This document shows positions 24,101 through 36,100 of a stretch of 64,000 nt of DNA, in pieces. The stretch is from positions 1,364,001-1,428,000 of the forward strand of contig NC_134825.1 in NCBI RefSeq assembly GCF_004210375.1, read 5' to 3'. A model generated the notes under the pieces. The model did not search any database. It was not told the origin of the DNA and saw only the letters and a program-made list of their open reading frames with translations. The translations under genes and the position numbers were made by a program. Within the stretch, counting starts at the first letter, position 1. Each line of letters opens with the position of its first letter. The stretch comes from Tachypleus tridentatus (Eukaryota > Arthropoda > Merostomata > Xiphosura > Limulidae).

Positions 24101-27100
24101 TCAGCACTTAATGTGTATGGTTATGGTCAGCACATAGTACTATGTTTATGGTCAGAAGGTATGGTTATGGTCAGCACATAGTACTATGTTTATGGTCAGA
24201 AGGTATGGTTATAGCCAGCACTTAATGTGTATGGTTATGGTCAGCACATAGTACTATGTTTATGGTCAGAAGGTATGGTTATAGCCAGCACTTGGTGTGT
24301 ATGGTTACAGACAGCACTTGGTGTGTATGGTTATGGACAGCACTTTGTGTGTATGGTTACAGACAGCACTTGGTGTGTATGGTTATGGACAGCACTTGGT
24401 GTGTATGGTTACAGTCAGCACTTTGTGTGTAAGGTTACAGTCAGCACTTTGTGTGTAAGGTTACAGACAGCACTTTGTGTGTATGGTTACAGACAGCACT
24501 TTGTGTGTATGGTTACAGACAGCACTTTGTGTGTAAGGTTACAGACAGCACTTTGTGTGTATGGTTACAGACAGTATGGTTATGGACAGCACTTTGTGTG
24601 TAAGGTTACAGTCAGCACTTTGTGTGTTTACAGAGTATGTAAGGTTACAGTCAGCACATTTAGTGTGTGTGTTACAAGGTTACAGTCAGTACTATGTGTG
24701 TAAGGTTATGGACAGCACTTTGTGTGTAAGGTTACAGTCAGCACTTTGTGTGTAAGGTTACAGTCAGCACTTTGTGTGTAAGGTTATGGACAGCACTTTG
24801 TGTGTAAGGTTACAGTCAGCACTTTGTGTGTAAGGTTACAGTCAGCACTTGGTGTGTATGGTTAAGGTTAGCATGTATGGTTACAGACAGCACTTTGTGT
24901 GTATGGTTACAGACAGCACTTTGTGTGTATGGTTATACAGACAGACACTTTGTGTGTAAGGTTACAGTCTTTGTGTGTATGTGTGTAAGGTTACAGTCAG
25001 CACTTTGTGTGTAAGGTTACAGTCAGCACTTTGTGTGTAAGGTTATGGACAGCACTTTGTGTGTAAGGTTACAGTCAGCACTTTGTGTGTAAGGTTACAG
25101 TCAGCACTTTGTGTGTAAGGTTATGGACAGCACTTTGTGTGTAAGGTTACAGTCAGCACTTTGTGTGTAAGGTTACAGTCAGCACTTGGTGTGTATGGTT
25201 AAGGTTAGCATGTATGGTTACAGACAGCACTTTGTGTGTAAGGTTACAGACAGCACTTTGTGTGTATGGTTACAGACAGCACTTTGTGTGTATGGTTACA
25301 GACAGCACTTTGTGTGTAAGGTTATGGACAGCACTTTGTGTGTAAGGTTACAGTCAGCACTTTGTGTGTAAGGTTACAGTCAGCACTTTGTGTGTATGGT
25401 TAAGGTTAGCATGTATGGTTACAGACAGCACTTTGTGTGTATGGTTACAGACAGCACTTTGTGTGTAAGGTTACAGACAGCACTTTGTGTGTATGGTTAC
25501 AGACAGCACTTTGTGTGTAAGGTTACAGTCAGCACTTTGTGTGTAAGACAGCACAGTTACAGACACCTTGTGTGTAAGGTTACAGACAGCACTTTGTGTG
25601 TAAGGTTACAGACAGCACTTTGTGTGTATGGTTACAGACAGCAAGCTGTGTTAAAGCTTATCTTTGTGTGTAAGGTTACAGACAGCACTTTGTGTGTAAG
25701 GTTACAGTCAGCACTTTGTGTGTAAGGTTACAGTCAGCACTTTGTGTGTAAGGTTACAGACAGCAAGCTGTGTTAAAGCTTATCTTTTATATTACTCTTT
25801 GCATCAAAAGGTAAATGTTTAGCATGTTCTACTATAAGCAGCATGCTCTGAAAGAGTAAATGTTTAGCATGTTCTACTATAAGCAGCATGCTCTGAAAGA
25901 GTATATGTTTAGCATGTTCTACTATAAGCAGCATGCTCTGAAAGAGTATATGTTTAGCATGTTCTACTATAAGCAGCATGCTCTGAAAGATTATATGTTT
26001 AGCATGTTCTACTATAAGCAGCATGCTCTGAAAGAGTAAATGTTTAGCATGTTCTACTATAAGCAGCATGCTCTGAAAGAGTATATTTTTCTTTCTTGTA
26101 CCAGTGATCAGAATGTATTGTTGTGGACAGAAAGCTCTGAAATAGTTTTATTTCCACTTTGTGTCAAGATTAGAGTGTTAGGTGGGAAATGGTAATCTGT
26201 GCAAGAATTCCTTGTGTCCAGCATACCCAATGGTTAGTGTGCTGTGCTGTGGAAAGCAATCACTTTAAGAGGTTTTCTTTCCTACTTCATCCATGACCAG
26301 TACTAAGTGTGTGGATTACAGAAAGCACTCAAGGCCAGTGTTTAGTGTGTGGGTTGTAGAACAGACTCAAGGCCAGTTGTTAGTGTGTTGGCCTGTAAAT
26401 AGCAAGCTTTCAAAGTTTTGTCTTTACTCTTTACTCCAAGCATGGCTAGTGGTTAATGTGTTTATCTGTACAGAGCAAGCTATCAAAGTTTTGTCTTTAC
26501 TCTTTACTCCAAGCATGGCTAGTGGTTAGTGTGTTTGTCTGTACAGAGCAAGCTATCAAAGTTTTGTCTTTACTCTTTACTCCAAGCATGGCTAGTGGAT
26601 AGTGTGTTTATCTGTACAGAGCAAGCTATCAAAGTTTTGTCTTTACTCTTTACTCCAAGCATGGCTAGTGGATAGTGTGTTTGTCTGTACAGAGCAAGCT
26701 ATCAAAGTTTTGTCTTTACTCTTTACTCCAAGCATGGCTAGTGGATAGTGTGTTTGTCTGTACAGAGCAAGCTATCAAAGTTTTTTTTTACTCTTTCAAC
26801 TCTAGTTTAGTGTGTTTATCTGCACAGAGCAAGCATCAAAGGCTCCAAGCATGGCTATAGTGTGTTTATCTGCACAGAGCAAGCTATCAAAGTTTTGTCT
26901 TTACTCTTTACTCCAAGCATGGCTAGTGGTTAGTGTGTTTATCTGCACAGAGCAAGCTATCAAAGTTTTGTCTTTACTCTTTACTCCAAGCATGGCTAGT
27001 GGTTACTGTGTTTATCTGCACAGAGGAAGCTATCAAAGTTTTGTCTTTACTCTTTACTCCAAGCATGGCTAGTGGTTAGTGTGTTTATCTGCACAGAGCA

Positions 27101-30100
27101 AGCTATCAAAGTTTTGTCTTTACTCTTTACTCCAAGCATGGCTAGTGGTTAGTGTGTTTATCTGCACAGAGCAAGCCATCAAAGTTTTGTCTTTACTCTT
27201 TACTCCAAGCATGGCTAGTGGTTACTGTGTTTATCTGTACAGAGCAAGCTATCAAAGTTTTGTCTTTACTCTTTACTCCAAGCATGGCTAGTGGTTACTG
27301 TGTTTATCTGCACAGAGGAAGCTATCAAAGTTTTGTCTTTACTCTTTACTCCAAGCATGGCTAGTGGTTACTGTGTTTATCTGCACAGAGGAAGCTATCA
27401 AAGTTTTGTCTTTACTCTTTACTCCAAGCATGGCTAGTGGTTAGTGTGTTTATCTGCACAGAGCAAGCTCTCCAATGATCTTTTCTCTCTTGTTTCAGTT
27501 TGGCATGGCTGATGGTAAATATGATGGGCTGAAAACAGCAATATACAGGGTGTTCGGAAAGTCACTGTGCAGTTTTGAAAACAGCGATAACAACATTCAT
27601 TCAGTCTATTTCAAGCCAGCAACTGATAGCGGTGTTTAGAAACAAAATAAGATGGATCCAAGCCTGTATTAATGCTAATGAAGGTTACTTTCAACATTGT
27701 TTATAATTGTCATTCATATTTACCTCCTGTATTCTTTATTGAAACATGTATGTTAATAAAAGTGCACAGTGACTTTCTGAACACCCTGTATGTGAGAGAT
27801 TCCTCCTAAAGATGAATGTGACCTCTGTTTACCATACTGACCGAACATTAGAAATATCAGAGTTAGAAAAATGCTGCTGCTTAGCACACTCCATAGTTTA
27901 ATTTATGACCACATTTATAAAATTCCAGCCATTCTCATCATTCAACAGTGTTCTTGAATGGCTGTTGAGATAAAATCTAAAAATTACAGACTCAGCAAGT
28001 TGTAATTATAATGACCAGTCACATTCATAGATCTTCATAAATACAATGTTTCTTGTCAACTTACAATTACAATAATCAGTAATATTCATAGTTCATCATA
28101 AATACACTGTTTATCATCTATTTATAATTAGATTGATGCAACTGAGCATGAACAGAATTTGTGTACTTGTGTTATAATAAGACAAAATAAATTTTACTGA
28201 ATTCTATGACCTGATTTTTGTCAAAAATTATGCTCCAGCTTAACTAAATTCAACACAATCTTTGACAAAAATCAGGTCAAAACATTTAGTAAAATTTAGT
28301 CTGTCTTACTTTAAATCAAGTACACAAACTCTGTTCATGCTCAGTGTTTTCACAAAAATTGTTCATCTTTCACTTCACTTTATGTCTGGTCTTATTATTT
28401 TATGTAACATCATGGATCAGCTTGTAAATTATTTCAAATTATCATTTTTACTGGTCCATAGAGCAGACACAATAGTTTACCTGATGAACAAGTAGTCAGA
28501 GTACCTCGAATACTTACCAATTCTTGCTGGTCCATCCAGCAGACATAAGAACTTAGTCTGATGAACAAGTAAAAAGGATACCTCGAATACTTACCAATTC
28601 TTGCTGGTCCATACAGTAGACATAAGAACTTAGTCTGATGAACAAGTAAAAAGGATACCTCGAATACTTACCAATTCTTGCTGGTCCATACAGTAGACAT
28701 AAGAACTTAGTCTCAAGAACAAGTAAAAAGGGTACCTCGAATACTTACCATATCTTGCTGGTCCATACAACAAATACAAGAATTTAGTTTGATGAACAAG
28801 TGGCAAGGGTACCTCAAATACTTACCATTTCTTGCTGATCCATACAGCAGACACAATAACTTAGTATGATGAACAAGTGGCAAGGGTACCTCGAACACTT
28901 ATCGTTTGTTGCTGGTCCATACAGCAGATACAAGAATTTAATCTGATGAACAAGTGGAAAGGGTACCTCATACACTTACCATTTCTTGCTGGTCCATACA
29001 GTAGACATAAGAACTTAGTCTCAAGAACAAGTAAAAAGGGTACCTCGAATACTTACCATATCTTGCTGGTCCATACAGCAGATACAAGAATTTAATCTGA
29101 TGAACAAGTGGAAAGGGTACCTCATACACTTACCATTTCTTGCTGGTCCATACAGTAGAAACAAGAACTTGGTCTGACGAACAAATGGCAAGGGTATCTC
29201 AAATATTTACCATTTCTTGCTGGACCATACAGCAAACACAATAGTTTAGCCTGATGAACAAATGGCCAGGGTTTCAGTATTCTTGTCAACCAGAATGCTT
29301 TATCTCTGGGTGTGAGGCTAAAATCTAGGTAGATAGAGCGATAGTACTGCCTTATGAATTGTTCTTCTACCAACATGGAACCTGTAATACAAAGAATAAA
29401 AATAACGTATCCAGTAATGTTGTAGCAGAAAACTGACAGTCATAAGAAGTTTCTCCAAACATTTAAAATATTTTCATTGAAATATTTATATTATTCTAAG
29501 TTCAAAGATTTCCTCACTAAGCTATATAGGTTTGTACGAAATAATAAAGGCAGCATATTCACCAGGAGATGTTCGCAGAACACTGTGGACGTGTTTCGTC
29601 ATCTGCCTGAACGACTGTAGGAAGCTGTAGACTACGTGACATTCACTTTCGTCCCATCCTGCAATAACTGTATGTATGAGGCGACCACAACACCTCAACC
29701 AGGAGCTCTGGAACTTGGAATTCACAGCAAGTTGTTCGAGCTGAGAGAGAAGGACAAAAGAAATTGCCGGACTCCGTTGAACTATGAATTAACTTGTTAC
29801 GTCACTTATCTAATACGTAATCACTGAAAGATTTGGTTGACTCTCTATAGACTTCCTTCTACTTCCGAAAACGGCTTTCAACTTGCTTAATCTCTAGCTA
29901 ACTATAAGCAGCGAATTTAAACATGCCTATCTATATATATATTAATTTCTCGATGAGGTTGGTTCCTCAATATTACTTAACATTTAATCGAAGTGTGTAT
30001 CTTTTAAGTCTCCCTACAGAAGTGCGCTATCACTTGTCTTTAAGAGCACATTAATATAAATGCTTAACATGAAGACATTTATCGCCAACATTGACGAGTC

Positions 30101-33100
30101 GTAATGGTAAGCATTCATCTAGCTAAAATGAAATTCACTGATGTCATCTTGCGGCAACGTGTTCTTAAAACTTTGATGTAGAAGCACATTGATCCAAGAT
30201 CTTAATAAAGTTTGTTCAGTCACCAACATCGGATACCACTTGTGGTTTGGAAACAATAAGACCAAGTATTGTTTGTTTGTTTTGAATTTCGCGCAAAGCG
30301 ATTCAAAGGCTATCTGCTCTACCCGTCCCTAATTTGCAAGACTAAAGGGAAGACAGCTAGTCATCACCACCCACTGCCAACTCTTGGGCTACTCTTTTAC
30401 CAACGAATAGTGGGATTGACTGTCACATTATAACGTCCCCACGGCTGAAAGGGCGAGCACCTTTGGTGCGACTAACTAGCCGCCTTCCCTCTAGTCTTAC
30501 ACTGCTAAATTAGAGACAGGGATTCGAACCCGCAACCGTCACATTACGAGATTCCTATAAAACGTCATATTGCCATAATTATTATTCTTTGGAATTATGA
30601 AATACAATTATCACAGTTTCTAAAACTTTCTAACAAAATTACACATGACAGATTTTTATAACATATCAGAACTGTTTACACTGTATGTACAATCACAGTC
30701 ATTTAAAATAAAATTCTTGACCAACGTAAATTGTTATACACATTTCGTTATTACATAATCACAACGTGAAATACATACAAACTAAAAGTTACCGTCTGGA
30801 TAAAGTCAATAATAATACGAAGTCTCTCTTTTGTTGGGTACAAGCAGGTTGACCTTTTCATTAGAAGTCCTGGAAACAGAGGATAAATATTTAATTCTAG
30901 TTGAATTGAGGAGACATAAATTTACTAATAAGTAGGCATGTAGTATGTTCCACGATAAATAAAACTCTTCCTTATAAATCTTTGTTTATCTACCTATTGT
31001 TACATTCAATTTTAATGAACTGAGCATCTTATAACAAGCACTAGCGGAGCAGAAGGTAATACCACGGTTAATATCAATACACTGGATATTTTATTATAAG
31101 TACTGATAAGCCTGAAGATAACACTAATTTTTAATTTTAATACACATGACCTTTTATTATAAGTACTGATAAGCCGGAATAAAACACTAATTTTTAATTT
31201 TAATACACATGACCTTTTATTATAAGTACTGATAAGCCGGAAGATAACACTAATTTTTAATTTTAATACACGTGACCTTTATTATAAGTACTGATAAGCC
31301 AGAAGATAACACTAATTTTTAATTTTAATAGACATGACCTTTTATTATAACTACTGATAAGCCAGAAGATAACACTAATTTTTAATTTTAATACACATGA
31401 CCTTTTATTATAAGTACTGATAAGCCGGAATAAAACACTAATTTTTAATTTTAATACACATGACCTTTTATTATAAGTACTGATAAGCCGGAAGATAACA
31501 CTAATTTTTAATTTTAATACACGTGACCTTTTATTATAAGTACTGATAAGCCAGAAGATAACACTAATTTTTAATTTTAATAGACATGACCTTTTATTAT
31601 AACTACTGATAAGCCAGAAGATAACACTAATTTTTAATTTTAATACACATGACCTTTTATTATAACTACTGATAAGCCGGAATAAAACACTAATTTTTAA
31701 TTTTAATAAACATGACCTTTTATTATAAGTACTGATAAGCCGGAAGATAACACTAATTTTTAATTTTAATACACGTGACCTTTTATTATAAGTACTGATA
31801 AGCCGGAAGATAACACTAATTTTTAATTTTAATACACGTGACCTTTCATTATAAGTACTGATAAGCCGGAAGATAACACTAATTTTTAATTTTAATACAC
31901 ATGACCTTTTATTATAAGTACTGATATGCCGGAAGATAACACTGAATTTTAATTTTAATACACATGACCTTTTATTATAAGTACTGATAAGCCGGAAGAT
32001 AACACTGAATTTTAATTTTAATACACATGACCTTTTATTACAAGTGCTGGAGGAACTGTTGATACTTGCTTTGTTAATAGCACCAGGGATTTAGAAAGTG
32101 ATGTACTTTAAGTTTATCAGATTGATCATTTCATCACAATATATACTTTATTGGCTAAAGAATTACTCTTTACATTTCATAAAAGTATTATGGGAAGGTC
32201 TTGAAATTCCAGAGCAGACGTTTCAGATACCAGCAATAAGGAAGAAATTTAATATGGCTGCCAAGATGATACAATGAGGGGTAAGTAACCATAACTCGCG
32301 TTCTGGAGCAGATATCACAATGGATATGGGGTCTAGATATAGGTTTCGGGGGTGAAGAATACCACTGACAACAATAATAACAAAGTTCGTTCTGAAAAAT
32401 TTAAGCTACTCAACATGGCAGCCAAGATCACGGCTTCAAGAAGTAAATATATGTATCTCATTGTCTAGAGTAGATTTTCGAGTTAAGATGTTTGTTTTAT
32501 GGATCAGTGAGTTCATTTCTGTTATGTATAATATAGTCAATTATGAGATTCCAGAAATATTTAGAAGAACCATCACAATTATAAAGATATAAAGATTGAT
32601 AACACACTGCACATCAAAAGCACATATTAACATTATACGGCCCGGCATAGCCAGGTAGTTAACGCACTCGAATCGCAATCCGAGGGTCACTAGTTAGAAT
32701 CCCCGTCACACCAAACATACTCGCCCTTTCAGCCGTGGGGGCGTTATAATGTTATGGTCAATCCCACTATTCGTTAGTAAAAGAGTAGCCCAAGAGTTGG
32801 CGGTGGGTGGTGGTGACTAGTTGCTTTCCCTCTCGTCTTACACTGCTAAATTAGGGACGGCTAGCACAGATAGCCCTCTAGTAGCTTTATGCGAAATTAA
32901 AAAAAAAACACAAAAAAACAAACCTATACCAAGTACTCCTCTGTATAGAACACACACTCCAACAAGTACATTACTGCATAAAGCACACACTATACCAAGT
33001 ACTCCACTGTATAGAACACACTGTACCAAGTACTCCACTGTATAGAACACACTGTACCAAGTACTCACTGCATAGAATACACACTGCAACAAGTACTCCT

Positions 33101-36100
33101 CTGTATAGAACACACTGTACCAAGTACTCACTGCATAGAATACACACTGCAACAAGTACTCCTCTGTATAGAACACACACTATACCAAGTACTCCTCTGT
33201 ATAGAACACACACTCCAACAAGTACATTATTGTATACAGCACACACTATAACAAGTACTCCACTGTATAGAACACACTGTACCAAGTACTCACTGCATAG
33301 AATACACACTATAGAAAGTACTCCACTGTATAGAACACACAGTATATGAAATATTCCATTGTATAGAACACTATATCAAGTACTCCACTGTATAGGACAC
33401 ATCCTATACCAAGTACTCGACTGGATAGGACACACACTATAGGAAGTACTCCTCTGTATAGAACACACACTATACCAAATACTTTACTGCATAGTGCATA
33501 CACTATACCAAATATTCCACTGCACAGAACACACACTCCACCCAGTACTCCACTGTACAGGACACAATCTGCACCAAGTACTCCTCTGTACAGGAGACGA
33601 ACTGTTCCAAGTACTCAACTTGATAGGACACACACTATAGGAAGTACTCCTCTGTATAGAACATACACTATACCAAGTACGCCACTGCATGAACACACAC
33701 TGTACCAAGTACTCCACTGTACAGGACACAATCTGCACCAAGTACTCCTCTGTAGAGAGCACACATTATATCAAGTATTCCACTATATAGAACACACACT
33801 ATACCAAGTACGTCACTGAATAGCACACACAAACTATACCAAGTACTTCTCCGTATAGGACACACACTATACCAACTAGTGCTCTGAATAGAACAGACAC
33901 TATACCAAGTACTTCACTGTATTGAACACACAAGATACCAAGTACTTCACTGAATAGAACACACATTATGTCATATGTTTACTGCTGTATTGGAGAATCC
34001 CTGAGGTTTGAATTCAAATGGTTATACTACAGTATTAGGTTCATTAAAATGGTTGAAACTGTTTATCTGTTATCTGGAGAATTACTAACGACATAAAAAT
34101 GGCTGTATTTATCGAATCAAACCAAATAAGAGAAAATTAAGAAATAAGATACATTTTCCTTTTGTTAATATTTTTATTTTAGTTCAGTATTCATTTATTG
34201 ATATTTGAGTATATTTCTGAACACTTATTAAAGATACAATTGCATGAAGTAAGTAGGCAACTTAAACACATTAAAGTACAACTTTGTTTCCAAATATGCT
34301 GGCCATCTTGAATTTCTCAGATAAGAACTAATTTTGTTTTTAACATTGTAAATGTGTAACTGGTCCTCCATAACTTATATCTAGTCCCCTTAAATCGTTT
34401 TGCTACCTACTCTAGATAACATATCGCTACCTATTCCTTCTGGCGGCCACATTAGCATCCATCTTGAATGTATAAAAAATGTCAGGTATAACTCCGTTTT
34501 TAATTTGTCTGTGAGTTCATTTGCACACACACACACCCAAATGTAGACACCAAAATCGTTGTGTCATTTGATCTATAATATGAGTTAAGGCCAGTTGCCT
34601 CTCACAATGACCATCTTGACTCTCTTCTTTATTGCCATATTCCAAAACAGCTACCCTATTTCTATGAAGCTCATGTGATACCTTAGTAATATATGAAGAG
34701 AAATTCTTCATGTAGAGAAATGTCTACAAGACAGACTGTAATAGACTTTCAATTATAGCATATTTATCATTTCATTGTGAGAACCAGAAAGACAGACTGT
34801 AATACACTTTCAATTATAACCAACTTATAATTTTATTGTAGGAACCAGAGAGAAAGAATGTAATACCTTTTTTTTAAACTGTAACTCATTACGAACATAA
34901 ATAATTTGTTTCAGGTGTTGCTAAGTGAAAAACTGCTAAATGGAGTATCTTAGCTCTACCAAACACCGGTATCCAAACCCGATTTTTAGTGTTGTAAGCA
35001 TAATGTTTTACCCAAGAAAGTTCAGATATTTGATAACAGGTTTCAAATCTACTCTGCACTAAATACCTACTTAGCTCAGTAGTCAGTTGAAATTTGTTAA
35101 ATGATAAGTCTACACGTGTTTTGAAAGTTTCGTGTTCGCTAACTTCTCTCCGTTACAGGTATTGTTTTACAATATTAATACTTATATACATGAATCTAGT
35201 TCTAATAAACTAAGAAAATTACTGTACTAAACAGTTTAATTACTATTCAACGTTCCTAAAGTGTGTAAATATTTGCTATATTAGGGTTTATAAAACTGTT
35301 ACATAATATTTCAGTCACATCCAAACAAATGTTCTTTTTAGGAGAGCCCAAATATAATTTTTGTCCTTGGCCAAGAAATTCCTCTTGAGGCATAAAAAAG
35401 AGGGCGCTGAAGTTATAATGTGACTTTTAATCCCATTATTCGTTGGTAAAGAATATCTCATAAGTTGGCAATGGATTTCTGACTAGCTGACTTCCTTCTA
35501 ATCTATTGCTACTACGTTATGGACAGTTCGCACGGATAGCCCTAGAGTAACAAATAAACTTACCTATAGTTTCAAAATACCTGTTTTCTTGAAAAATGCT
35601 GCTTATAGGATCAAACATATTTAACCGGTGACTCTGAATCAGACGACGAACTCCATGCAGATCATCTAAATAGTTCTGAATAACATTGCGGATGGCTTTC
35701 GAGCATATCGTCAGTAAACTTAAGTCTTTAACTGTAAAACCGAAAACAAATACCTTTCCAATAATTCAACCTGCAATAATAACTTAAACATTTGTAATTT
35801 CATGTAAGAAAAACAAAATTATACACTACATTTTCTGGCCTGATCTTGAAACTGTATCTCGAAAACTACATAACAGAAAGGTATATTACACGAAAATCCT
35901 CCCAACACGGCAAGTAGCATCTTAACTTCACAATTACAAGTTCTATGTATTAAAGATAAAACTAGTGGATAGTTATGTTTGTTATTTGAAACAAAGTAAA
36001 TCCATTGTTAGTTAGAAGCAAAAGTGAATAAGTGTTTGCTAAAAATTGGGTAGGCTTAATATTTGGATGTAGCTTAGGGAATACAAAGAGTTGGGTAAAA

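Noticed and set aside
24227..25725. Long open frames with repeats such as GYRQHFVCKVTDSTLCV
   Set aside because: They arise from the 24-26 bp minisatellite read through; overlapping frames in several phases are equally open and none has a gene context.
26293..27364. Frames repeating CTEQAIKVLSLLFTPSMASG
   Set aside because: Product of the 73-bp array; three units restore the frame, which explains their length.
28713..29376. Apparent second FBXO47-like exons in intron 5
   Set aside because: They are copies of the exon 5 end in a 77-bp array, not additional exons; each lacks an acceptor and the upstream coding blocks.
32838..33865. Minus-strand Cys/Tyr/Val-rich frames resembling small secreted proteins
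   Set aside because: They are translations of the accaagtactcc minisatellite, not conserved coding sequence.
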